Positions 8,232 to 17,245 of a DNA stretch of 64,000 nt are shown piece after piece. Position 1 is the stretch's first letter. Every line of letters starts with the position of its first letter. Origin of the DNA: G963717155 sp963717155 (GTDB lineage Bacteria; Actinomycetota; Thermoleophilia; Gaiellales; JALYLC01); assembly GCA_963717155.1 (NCBI GenBank), contig OY970326.1, positions 1,860,001 to 1,924,000 on the forward strand, written 5' to 3'. Below the pieces are notes generated by a model, which saw only the letters and a list, made by a program, of their open reading frames with translations, did no database searches and was not told where the DNA came from. The position numbers were made by a program, and so were the translations under genes.

Positions 8232-8251
8232 CGGGCGGCGGAGCGTATAGT
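8223..8251 (+). promoter_or_regulatory. Sigma70-type promoter for second zinc-finger paralogue
   Basis: TTGCCC (8223-8228), a 17-bp spacer, then TATAGT (8246-8251). It lies across the 3' end of the methyltransferase gene and would give the second paralogue its own transcript with a leader of about 45 bases. Confidence 0.5.
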
Positions 8252-8301
8252 CGCCCGCGAGGGAGTAGGTGTCCTTTGCATCGAATGAGCCATACGCCTT
8301 G

Positions 8302-8730
8302 ATGTACCACTACAGCCGAGCCATCTTCCGCGCACTGAAGGACATGGTGGAGCCGCAGACGGAGTCCGTGACCACCGCCGAGGCCCGCAGGCAGGTGCTC
8401 GACGCCTGCGAGCGCACGGTGGAGCGCATCGCGGAGGATCCGCGGTACTTCGCACGCCCGGCGCGCAGCCTCTTCGAGGAGATCCGCTTCTACTTCCCGA
8501 TCACGCAGCAAGCGCGCGTCTACTTCGTGATCGACCGGGCGATCGGCCTCGCGCTCGCGAACGTGCGCGCCGAGCAGGCCCGGCGTACCGAGGCGCTGAA
8601 CCGCTGCAGGGCGACGACTCGCAAGGGTGCACCGTGTCAGCGCCAGCCGCTGCCCGGCACCGCGTACTGCCCGTCGCACCAGCACCTCGCCGAGCGGCCT
8701 GTGCGGATCGCCGCCGTCGCAGCCGCGTAG
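8302..8730 (+). CDS. Zinc-finger protein, second paralogue beside a DNA methyltransferase
   Basis: A 142-residue paralogue of the 6898-7314 product. It begins MYHYSRAIFRALKDMVEP and shares the blocks RYFARPARSLFEEIR, QARVYFVIDRA and the C-terminal CRATTRKGAPCQRQPLP...YCPSHQHL (Cys3His). ATG 8302 aligns with the paralogue's start. It has its own promoter. The stop is 12 bp from the end of convergent dinB. Duplication on both sides of a methyltransferase suggests a related or dimerising role, but no function is established from sequence. Confidence 0.8.
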   Translation: MYHYSRAIFRALKDMVEPQTESVTTAEARRQVLDACERTVERIAEDPRYFARPARSLFEEIRFYFPITQQARVYFVIDRAIGLALANVRAEQARRTEALNRCRATTRKGAPCQRQPLPGTAYCPSHQHLAERPVRIAAVAAA

Positions 8731-8742
8731 CGCGGACCGCTC

Positions 8743-9805
8743 CTACCTGAGAGGGAGCTGCAGCTGGAGCTCGACGTCGCGCGCGAGCTTGCCCGCCCCG
8801 ACGCCGAGCAGGCGCACCGGCGCCGGGCGATCGGCGAGCGCGCGATCGAGCAGCTCGAACGCGATCCGCGCGAGCTCCGCCTCGCTCTCGACCGGCGCCT
8901 CGACGGTGCGAGCGCGCGTCACGATGGCGAAGTCGGGGTAGCGCAGCTTGACGGTCACGGTGCGCGCCCGGTAGTCGTAGCGCTCGAGGCGCGACCAGAC
9001 GCGATCGGACAGCAGCTCGAGCTCCGAGCGCATGCGTTCGCGGTCGACCAGGTCGCGTTCGAAGGTCTCCTCGCACGAGATCGTCACGGGCTCCTGCGGC
9101 TCGACGACGACCGGGCGATCGTCGATGCCCTGCGCCCGTCGCTGGAGCTCCTCCCCCACCTTGCCCGGGAGCGTCGCGGCGAGCTCGGCCGCACCGAGCG
9201 ACGCGAGATCGCCGATCAGCAGACAACCTGCGGCACGCAGGCGCTCCTCGGCGCGCGGTCCGACGCCGGGAAGCAGCCGCAGCGGCAGTGGAGCAAGGAA
9301 GGCGCGATCCTGTCCGGGCGGGACGACCACGACCCCACCGGGCTTGCGGCGATCGCTCGCGATCTTCGCCACGGTCTTGGACCCGCCTGCGCCGAGCGAG
9401 CAGCCGAGGCCGGTCGACTCGCGCACGGCCGCCTGCAGCGCGCCGAGCAGCGGCACGCGCAGCATCGTGGTGCACCATCGCCGAGAGATCGAGGTACCCC
9501 TCGTCGATGCCAACCTGCTCGACGCGGGGGCAGAGGCGGCGAACCTCCCGCCACACCTCCTGCGAGCGCTCGCGGTAGCGCGCGTGGTCGGGCGGCACGA
9601 ACACCGCCTTCGGGCAGCGCCGCCGAGCCTCGGCCGAGCTCATGCCCGAGCCGATACCGAACGCGCGCGCCTCGTAGCTCGCCGTCGCGACCACGCCCCG
9701 GCTCTCGGGCCTGCCTCCGACGATCAGCGGGACGCCTCGCAGCTCGGGATGGTCGAGCAGCTCGCAGGCCGCGAAGAACGCGTCGAGATCGAGGTGCGCG
9801 ATCAC
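8743..9805 (-). CDS. dinB: DNA polymerase IV (Y-family), frameshifted
   Basis: A translesion polymerase that bypasses damaged bases. The start is GTG 9805 (VIAHLDLDAFFAACELLDHP), with the family's metal-binding LDLDAFFA at the N-terminus, GIGSGMSSAEARRRCP, then EQVGIDEGYLDLS (catalytic Asp-Glu). At about 9465-9480 the frame shifts; downstream come GAGGSKTVAKIASD, the helix-hairpin-helix LLPGVGPRAEERLRAAG and the little-finger domain ending LQLQLPLR at 8743. Protein similarity is continuous across the break. GTGA at 9802-9805 couples it to the upstream exported-protein gene, which fits an operon. Confidence 0.88.
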
Positions 9806-11000
9806 GGCCTTGGCGGCGGCGCGCTGACGCACGGCGTGCACCGGTGAGATGCCCGGAGCGAAGGCCTCGCTGCCCGCGTACAGGACGCGGATCGCGGTGC
9901 GCTTGAGCGGCACGTGCAGTGCTGCCGGCGCACGCCCGGAGGCATTCAGGCGCACCAGCGTCGCCGCGCGGAAGGTGCCGGCGCGTTCGACCTCGACCCG
10001 CACGCTCTGGCCGGCGAGCCCGACCGGGCCCTGGATCACGACGTGCATGCAGCCTGCGGATCCTTCGGATCCCGGCCGGCCTTCGCGACGCGCAGCCCCG
10101 GCGCGCGCTGCACGGTGCCGATCAGCGCGAGCTGGAGCCCGGCCGCGTCGTCGGAGCGAACCCGCAGGCGCACGCTGTGGCCCCGCAGGGCGGTCGCATC
10201 GAGCCGGAGCGGGGTCCAGCGCGCGCCGGGAGTCGCACGCCCGAGCTCCTGGCCGCTCGCCTCGACCGACACCTGCGGCTCGCTGCCCGGCTGCGCGCGC
10301 ATCCAGAGCGACACCGTCTTCGCATCGGCCGGGACACGGAACGGCGCACCGCGCAGCAGGAAGTCGCCCGGCTCGGCGGCGAGCATCGTCCCGTCCGGTC
10401 CGCCCGGAAGGCGTGTCGCCGCGCCGACGTCGAAGACGAACCCGCGAGCGGGGGTCTCGGTGCGGCCGGGTGCGGCGACATCGATGCCGTCTCCGAACGG
10501 CATGACCGGGTCGAGCACCAGCGACACGACGCGCCCGCGGATCGGCGTCGCGGGCAGCGCGTAGCGGCGCCAGGAGAGCCCGGGCGCGATCGTGCCGAGC
10601 ACCACGAGGCGCCCACCGATCATCGCGCCGACACGCAGGACCGCGCGCTGATGCAGGCTGCGAGCCCAGACGGTCACGATCTGCGCCGTCGCCGGCGGCG
10701 TCCAGGCGGTCGATACGAGCGTCGTGTTGTCGCGGATCGCCGCGTAGTGGTGCGCGGGCCCGCCGACACGCACGTCGACCTTCCCCGGGCCGTTCAGCGT
10801 CCAGCCCGTGAGGCGCGCATCGAACAGCGCGTGCGGCGGGCCCGATCGCGGGCGCCAGACGGCAGCGAGGCGCAGGCTGGCGTCGGGCGACCACCAGGCA
10901 GGGTCGCGCGCTGGCAGCGACACCGCCGCGGCGGCCGTGGGAAGCGACGCTCCCGACGAGCGCGGCGACTGACGAGAACGATCCCGGTGAGCGCGCGCAC
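9802..11000 (-). CDS. Exported beta-sandwich/Ig-like protein, frameshifted
   Basis: The gene begins at GTG 11000 (RALTGIVLVSRR, hydrophobic leader), which lies 6 bases after TAATCT. The main frame (10036-10923) encodes beta-rich sequence such as WTLNGPGKVDVRVGGPAHHY and RFPVPADAKTVSLWMRA-like blocks. Near 10050 the frame shifts to IQGPVGLAGQSVRVEVERAG...LYAGSEAFAPGISP, an Ig-like repeat. A second shift would restore the original frame and end at TGA 9802, forming GTGA with dinB. At least two indels, plus one near 10950, are needed. Likely a cell-surface or wall protein; the family is not certain. Confidence 0.5.
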
Positions 11001-11006
11001 GTCGGC

Positions 11007-11012
11007 AGATTA
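11007..11012 (-). promoter_or_regulatory. Leaderless -10 element for the exported protein-dinB unit
   Basis: Minus-strand TAATCT, 6 bases before GTG 11000. It is divergent from the pafBC element at 11044; the two share the 57-bp intergenic region. Confidence 0.5.
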
Positions 11013-11043
11013 CCGGGGTCGTCCCCCGGCTCCCCCTGGCCGG

Positions 11044-11049
11044 TATGCT
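11044..11049 (+). promoter_or_regulatory. Leaderless -10 element for pafBC
   Basis: TATGCT, 8 bases before GTG 11058, with no Shine-Dalgarno in between. Confidence 0.5.
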
Positions 11050-11057
11050 GGCCGTCC

Positions 11058-13132
11058 GTGACTCCCGACACCGACAAGCTCGTACGCCAACTCTCGCTCG
11101 TTGCGTATCTGATGGCCGAGCGCCGCGCCTCGTCGGCGCGCGACGTCAAGCAGAACGTCGAGGGCTACTACGACATGTCCGACGAGGCGTTCGCGCGCCG
11201 CTTCTACGCCGACCGCGCCGAGCTCTCGGCGCTGGGCGTGCCGATCCGCTCGCAGCGCGACGAGTTCACCGGCGAGGAGCTGTACACGCTGCGCCGCGAG
11301 CAGTACTTCCTGCCGCCGCTGCACCTGACCGATGCCGAGCTCGCCGCGCTCGCGACGGGCGTCTACCTGCTCGAGGGCCAGTTCGCGTACGCCGAGCCAC
11401 TGCGGCTCGCGCTGCAGAACCTGGCGCTCGGCCGGCCGAACCCGAGCGAGGACTCCTCGCCCGGCGTCAGCCTCAGGCTGCTCGGCAACGGCTTCACCGC
11501 CGAGGTGGCTCAGCGCCTGCAGAAGATCGAGTCCGCCGTCTCGAAGCAGCGCACGATCGTCTTCCCGTACTGGGCGATCTCGTCCGACGAGCAGTCGACC
11601 CGGACGATGGACCCGTACAGCCTGTTCCTGCGCGAGGGCCAGTGGTACCTGGTCGGACGCGACCACGACCGCGACGCGATCCGCACGTTCCGGCTCTCGC
11701 GCATCCGCGGCGACGTCCGCTTCGCGACCCGTCGCGAGCGCGACTTCCGCATCCCCGCCGAGTTCGATGCGACGCAGTGGCGCGACCGCGCGCCTGGCAG
11801 CTCGGCGACAGCGAGGAGATCGCGACGATCCGCGTTGCTGCCCTCCGCAGCGTGGCTCGTCGAGCGCGCCGCCAGCCGCCACGGCACCACCGCCTACCAG
11901 GACGACGGGTCGCTGGTGTTCGAGACGCCGTTCGCGGACGCGCGCCTGCTGGCGCGCTGGCTGCTCGACCTCGACGGCCAGGCCGTGCCGCTCGAGCCCA
12001 CCCGAGCTGGTCGACGAGATCACGGCCGGCCTCGACCGCGTCGCCCAGCGCGCACGAGGGCGCGGCGCCGCCGCACGCCGCGCCGACCGCGCTCGTCGAG
12101 CGGCCGACCGAGCCCCCGGGACGCGGCGGCGAGAGCCCGGTCGCCCCGGAGCGCTTCGCCGTGCTGCAGGCGCTGATGGCCGACCTGCTCGCATGCCTGC
12201 GGCGACGAGCCGCGCGCGCGCATCCCGGCGGCGCCGCTGGCCGCGCGCTACGGCCTCGTCCCCGAGACGCTCGAGGAGCACCTGCAGCTCCTGAACCTCG
12301 TGAGCTTCGGCGGCGGCTGCTACGCGGTCTACTCCGAGCTGGTCGAGGACAACACGATCATCGCGATCGAGAAGGAGCTCTACGGCGACGACTTCCGCCA
12401 GCCCGCACGGCTCTCGCCGCTCGAGGCGAAGGCGCTGCTGCTCGCGCTCGACCTGATCGGCCCGCTCGTCGCGGCCGACTCGGGCACCTCGCTCGACGCC
12501 GTGCGCGCCAAGGTCGAGGCATCGTTCGGCGGCTACTCGATGCTCGAGGCGCCCGAGCCCGGCTCGAGCTGCCGCTGGCCGGAGGACGTGCTCTCCGTGC
12601 TGTCGCGGCGGCGTGCGCGAGCACCGCATCGTGCGGATCGAGTACCTCTCGCGCCGCGGCGACGGCGTCGGCGTCCGCGTGATCGAGCCGCACCGCATCC
12701 GCGGCGTGCGCGGCGACTGGTACGTCGACACCTACGATCGCACGGCCGACGGGCGAGCGAACCTTCCGCGTCGACCGCATCCGCTCGGCCGAGCTCTTCG
12801 ACGAGGTGTTCGACGGCGCGGCCCGGGCGTCGGCAACCGCGACGACGACGAGCTGTCGACGACCGCCGGCACCGCGTCGGTCTGGTTCTCGCCCGACGTC
12901 GCGCGCTGGGAGCTCGAGGGACGCCCCGACACGATCCCGCTCGCCGACGGCGGTGCGCTCGCGTCCGTGCCGTACGGCAGCGAGCGCTGGCTCGCCACCG
13001 AGCTGTGCCGCTACCTCGGCGACGCCGTGCTGCTCGAGCCCGAGGCGACTGCGCGCGGACGTCGCGGCGCGCGCGCGCGAGCTCGGTGCCGGACTGCGCG
13101 AGCAGACCGGCGCACCCCACGCCACCCGGTGA
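11058..13132 (+). CDS. WYL-domain transcriptional regulator, PafB-PafC-like fusion, frameshifted
   Basis: About 690 residues in two homologous halves. Half 1: an N-terminal HTH (LVRQLSLVAYLMAERR, QNVEGYYDMSDEAFARRFY) and a WYL domain (SLFLREGQWYLVGRDHDRD, IRTFRLSRIRG). Half 2: PERFAVLQALMADLLA..., GLVPETLEEHLQLLNLV (HTH), then YLSRRGDGVGVRVIEPHRI...GDWYVDTYDR (WYL). A Pro/Ala-rich linker (around 12040-12150) joins them with no stop, so this is a fused protein unless an indel hides one. Breaks are near 11790, 12000, 12190, 12610, 12755 and 13050. PafBC activates the DNA-damage response in mycobacteria; the divergent unit contains dinB. Confidence 0.8.
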
Positions 13133-14093
13133 TCCGCTACCTCTCGGACGCCGAGGTCGCGACGCTGCTGCCGCCTCCGGCCGAGGCCTGCGAGCTCGCG
13201 CGGCGGATCGCTCGTCGACCTCGCGGCAGGGCGCGTCGAGCTGCCGCCGAAGACCTCGGTGCTGCCGCGATCGCGACGGGCTTCGTGAACGCGATGCCGG
13301 CGTACTGCTGCGGGCCCGACGCGGTGGCGGTGAAGATCGTCGGCGTCTACCAGTCGAACAGCGCCCGCGGGCTGCCGACGATCGCCGGGGTCGTCGTCTC
13401 GATCGACCGCGAGACGGGCCGCATGCGCGGCATCCTCGGCGCTGGCGAGCCTGACCGCGGCGCGCACGGCGGCGGCCATCGGGCGCGTGCCTGGCGCGGC
13501 TCGCGCCCGCCGCGCCCGGGCCGCTCGCACTGACCGGCGCCGGCGTCGAGGCGCGCACCCACCTGCTGGTCGCGGATGCGCTCGGCTGGCACGACGTCGT
13601 CGTGTACGACCACCGGCCCGCGAACGTCGAGCGGCTGCGCGACCTGGGCCGGCGAGCCACGTTCCGGCGCGTGCGCGTCCGCGCCGCGGCCGAGCCCCGC
13701 CGCACGCCAGCCGACGGCGCCGCCTGCGTCGTCACGGGCATCCCGATCGGCGCGAGCGGCGGCGAGGTGCCGCCCGAGGCGGTGCGCGAGGACGCGCTGG
13801 TGCTGCCGATCGACTACTCCACGTCGATCGGCGCCGAGCTCGCGAACTCCGCCGAGCTGCTCGCGAGCGACGATCCGGACCAGCTCGCCGCCGTGGCGGC
13901 GCTCGGCCACTTCGCCGGCTGGCGCGCGCTCGACGGCGCGGTCGGCCGCTGGCTCGCCGATGACGCGCCGGCCGGCCGTGCGGGCAGGGTCGTGGTCGCG
14001 AACCTGGGCGTCGGCGCCCACGACGCCGTCTTCGCGCAGGCGGTGCTCGACCAGGCCGAGAAGCTCGGCGTCGGCACGCTCCTCGCCGAGTAG
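13129..14093 (+). CDS. Ornithine cyclodeaminase/mu-crystallin family protein, frameshifted
   Basis: The GTG start overlaps the pafBC stop (GTGA), so the genes are coupled. N-terminal frame: IRYLSDAEVATLLPPPAEA, then FVNAMPAYCCGPDAVAVKIV, SARGLPTIAGVVVSIDRETG (substrate and NAD-side blocks of the family). C-terminal frame: VVTGIPIGASGGEVPPEAVR, DALVLPIDYSTSIGAEL, FAQAVLDQAEKLGVGTLL. Breaks lie near 13210, 13450 and 13600. The family includes ornithine cyclodeaminase, alanine dehydrogenase and ketimine reductase; which reaction applies cannot be told. About 320 residues, normal for the family. Confidence 0.75.
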
Positions 14094-14104
14094 CGCCCTG
14101 CGAG

Positions 14105-15097
14105 CTACCGCTCGAGCACCCGGCGCGCGGCGTGGCCCGAGCACCGGGTCGCCGCCCGCGGCGAACGGCTCGGCGAGCGCGCGAGCCTCGTCCCCGCCGG
14201 CGTTGCCGAGCGCGATCAGCGCGTTGCGGCGCAGGTAGCGCGGGTCGCGCGCCGGGATGTACAGGTGCCCGTAGCGCGCGAGCAGCTCGCCGTCGGGCAG
14301 CTCGAGCCAGTCGCGCAGCGAGACCCAGGCCGCCGGATCGGGCTCGAGCGCCGAGCGTCGCGACGCCGGGCCCGTGTTCCAGGGGCACACGTCCTGGCAG
14401 ATGTCGCAGCCGTACACGCGGTCCTCGAGCGCGGCCGCGTGCGCGTCCGAGACCGGGTCGGATCGCTGCGTCGTCGTCGAGAGGCAGGCGCGCGCATCGA
14501 GCACGCCGGGCTCGACCAGGGCTCCGGTCGGGCACGCGTCGAGGCACAGCGTGCAGCTGCCGCAGCCGGGCGGCACGAGGTCCTCGGCCGGCTCGAGCTC
14601 GAGATCGGTCACGAGCGCGCCGAGCGCGACGAACGAGCCCTCGCCGGGCACGATCGCCATCGTGTTGCGCGCCGGAGAACGCGAGCCCGGAGCGGACGGC
14701 GGCCTCGCGATCGACGTGGTGGTTCGAGTCGACGAAGACCGCCGCGCGGGCGCCGTGCTCGGCCGCGGAGCCGCGCAGCGAGCGCCTCGAGCCGCGTGCG
14801 CAGCGGCGCGTACGGATCGTGCCAGGCGTAGCGCGGCATCCGGCCCGACGAGGCCGTGCGGGACGCTCGCGCCGCCGGGCGCCACAGCGGCAGCGCCGCG
14901 GCGATCACCGAGCGCGCGCCGCGCACGAGCCGCTCGGGGTGGCACGAGCGCGCCGTGTTGGTGAGCGTGAAGCGCAGGTCGCCGAACAGGCCGCGCGCCC
15001 GCCGCTCGGCGATCGTCGACTCGCACTCGGCGTACGCCTCCGCGCGGGCGACGCCGACGCGCAGGCCCTCCAGCTCCTCCAGCGATGCGAGATCCAC
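14105..15097 (-). CDS. queG: Epoxyqueuosine reductase, frameshifted
   Basis: QueG reduces epoxyqueuosine to queuosine in tRNA using cobalamin and two 4Fe-4S clusters. Seen: N-terminal LASLEELEGLRVGVARAEAY, RSCHPERLVRGARSVIAAAL, then in a shifted frame NTMAIVPGEGSFVALGALV, CGSCTLCLDACPTGAL and YGCDICQDVCPWN (the two cluster motifs), and RYLRRNALIALGNAGG. Breaks fall near 14690-14790 and 14130; correcting the last gives VLGHAARRVLER and a TAG at 14105-14107. No other queuosine gene is in the window, so it may act in salvage. Confidence 0.88.
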
Positions 15098-15106
15098 GTG
15101 ACCTGC

Positions 15107-15112
15107 AGGATA
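15107..15112 (-). promoter_or_regulatory. Leaderless -10 element for queG
   Basis: Minus-strand TATCCT, 9 bases before GTG 15097. Divergent from the element at 15148. Confidence 0.4.
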
Positions 15113-15147
15113 GGCCGAGGGTGAGCGGGGCCTCAGGGTCGCTCAAC

Positions 15148-15153
15148 TAGCAT
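15148..15153 (+). promoter_or_regulatory. Leaderless -10 element for the quinone oxidoreductase gene
   Basis: TAGCAT, 8 bases before GTG 15162. Confidence 0.5.
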
Positions 15154-15161
15154 CCGCCACG

Positions 15162-16198
15162 GTGCGAGCGGTGCGAATCCACGAAGACGGCGGCCCCGAG
15201 GTCCTGCGCCTCGAGGACGTCGAGCCACCCGAGCCGCACGGCAGCGCCGCGGTCGTGCGCGTGCGCTCGTCCGCGCTCAACCACCTCGACGTCTGGCTCC
15301 GCCGCGGCCTTCCGTCGGTTCCCAAGCCGCAGGATCGCTCGGCGCCGACGGCGGCGGGCGTCGTCGCCGAGCTCGGGCCCGACGCGGAAGGGGTCGAGGT
15401 CGGGCAGCCGGTGCTGATCAACCCGGGCCTCTTCTGCCGGCGCTGCCGCTTCTGCCTGGCAGGCGAGCACTCGATGTGCGTGCGCTTCCAGGTCCTCGGC
15501 GAGCACGTCGACGGCACGAACGCCGAGTACGTCCTCGTCCCCGCGCGCAACCTGCACCGCGATCCCGGACGGCTGGAGCTTCGACGAGGCGAGCGCGTTC
15601 GGGCTCGCGTTCGTGACCGCCTGGCGCATGCTGATCACGAAGGCGCAGGTGCGACCCGGCGAGTGGGTGCTGATCTGGGGCGTCGGCGGCGGGCGTCGCG
15701 AGCTCCGCGCTCGAGATCTGCCGGGCGGCCGGGGCGCGCGCGATCGTCACGTCGTCGAGCGACGCCAAGCTCGCAGCGCGCGCGTCACGCTCGGCGCGGA
15801 GGCGACGGTCAACCACGTGCGCGACGACGTCGCCGATGCCGTGCGCTCGCTGACCGACGGCCGCGGAGTCGACGTCGTCGTCGAGCACGTCGGCGCGGCG
15901 ACCTGGGCGCGATCGATCGACGCGCTGGCGCGCGGCGGACGCCTCGTGATCTGCGGCGCCTCGTCCGGCGGCCAGCCGCCCGCCGGCCTCCACCGGATCT
16001 TCTGGAAGCAGGTCGTCGGTGCACGGCTCGACGATGGGATCGGACTCGGAGTTCCGCGCCGCGCTCGAGCTCGGCGCAGCGGGGCGCATCCGACCGCACG
16101 TCGACGCGGTGTTCCCGCTCGATCGCGTCGCAGAGGCGCATACGCGGCTCGAGGCGGGCGAGCAGTTCGGCAAGGTCGTGCTGCGGGTCTCGACGTGA
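15162..16198 (+). CDS. Medium-chain alcohol dehydrogenase/quinone oxidoreductase, frameshifted
   Basis: MDR-superfamily NAD(P)H oxidoreductase of about 345 residues. N-terminal GroES-like domain: RAVRIHEDGGPEVLRLEDVE, SSALNHLDVWLRRGLP, and a structural-zinc loop with four cysteines (FCRRCRFCLAGEHSMC). After breaks near 15580 and 15700 the Rossmann domain follows: TAWRMLITKAQVRPGEWVLI, GADVVVEHVG-type block VDVVVEHVGAATW, RLVICGASSGG. A last break near 16030 leads to AEAHTRLEAGEQFGKVVL. In this superfamily the product reduces quinones, enals or alcohols; the substrate is unknown. Confidence 0.85.
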
Positions 16199-16204
16199 CC
16201 GTCG

Positions 16205-16651
16205 GTGACGCTCGTCGCCGACGGGGCCGTCTCGGGCAACCCCGGGCCCGGCGGCTGGGCGGCGATCCTGATCTCGGGCGAGCACACGCGCGAGCTCTCC
16301 GGCGGCGTGCCCGACACGACGAACAACCGGATGGAGCTGATGGGCGTGATCGAGGGCCTGCGCGCCCTGACGCGGCCGTGCATCGTCAACGTGCTGTCCG
16401 ACTCGGCCTACGTCGTGAACGCGCACCGCAGGGCTGGATCGAGCGCTGGCAGGCGAACGGCTGGAAGACGGCCGCGAAGAAGCCCGTCGAGAACCAGGAT
16501 CTGTGGCGCGAGCTGCTGGCCGAGGAGGCGCGGCACACGGTGCGCTACGAGCTCGTCAAGGGCCACGCCGGCCACGAGCTGAACGAGCGAGCCGACGCGC
16601 TCGCGGTCGCCGCGCGCGAACGACTCAGCAGCTTCCGCCGCATCGCGGTGA
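16205..16651 (+). CDS. rnhA: Ribonuclease HI, frameshifted
   Basis: Degrades RNA in RNA-DNA hybrids. GTG 16205 starts TLVADGAVSGNPGPGGWA (first catalytic Asp), then NNRMELMGVIEGL (Glu) and NVLSDSAYVVN (Asp). The frame breaks near 16425; downstream are GWIERWQANGWKTAAKKPV, NQDLWRELL and KGHAGHELNERADALA (catalytic His/Asp loop). The family's DEDD residues are all present. The 3' end is uncertain: without another indel no stop occurs near the expected length; a TGA at 16649-16651 in the adjacent frame is taken as the end. It lies 6 bp after the oxidoreductase gene. Confidence 0.85.
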
Positions 16652-17245
16652 ACGTCGTCAGGAGCGCGCGCGGAGATCTCGATGCGCGCTCGCCGGAGCG
16701 CCCGGGCCAGATCCGGGCCGGCCTGACCGATCACCGGCGCGCCATGGCCGACGGCGATCGTGTCCGGGTCGAGGCCCGCGAGCGCGGCGCGCGGCGGCTT
16801 GAACCGCGCGAGCATGTGGATGCCGAGCCGATCGCCGGGACGGGACACGAAGAACGGGACCGCGCCGACGGTCTCGGGCACGACGAGCAGCCGCCGCGCC
16901 GGCAGCCAGAGGGCCGTCTCGTGCCAGCGCCGCGCGCGGTAGAGCTCGCGCGGCTCGATCCCGGGGAGGCCGCCGAGCGAGCCGAGCGCGCCGGGCTCGA
17001 GAGCGGCGCCGCGTGACGGGCAGCAAGCGCTGCGACGTCGCGGCCGTGGCGATCGAGCAGCCGGCAGACGCCCAGCACCGGGCCGATGCCGGCGAGCGCG
17101 CGTCGAGGCCATCGCGCATCGACCGGGTCGCAGAGCAGGCAGCCGCCCTCGACTGCGAGCGCGGTCGACGCGCGCTGCAGGCGCTCGGATCGGGGTCGGC
17201 GATCCAGGCGATGCTGCCCTGCTCGTCGAGCGTCCAGGTCTGCAT
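16625..17245 (-). CDS. Metallo-beta-lactamase-fold protein lacking the metal motif, frameshifted
   Basis: About 205 residues. It begins QTWTLDEQGSIAWIADPDP at ATG 17245, and the photolyase stop overlaps this ATG by one base (TGATG), so translation is coupled. Later segments are VLGVCRLLDRHGRDVAALAA, RWHETALWLPARRLLVVPET, GIHMLARFKPPRAALAGLDP and TIAVGHGAPVIG. The layout is that of MBL-fold hydrolases, but where HxHxDH should stand only DRHGRD is present, so a classical dizinc site is missing. Breaks near 17190 and 16990. The role is unknown; context suggests a link to the photolyase. Confidence 0.6.

Noticed and set aside
8209..8251. TTGACA at 8209 as the -35 of the second zinc-finger gene
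   Set aside because: It is 31 bases from TATAGT; TTGCCC at 8223 has the correct 17-bp spacing.
8501..11149. An 882-codon open minus-strand frame covering dinB and the exported protein
   Set aside because: Only parts of it match protein families; the rest is a shadow of other frames. Long open frames on any strand are expected in DNA this GC-rich.
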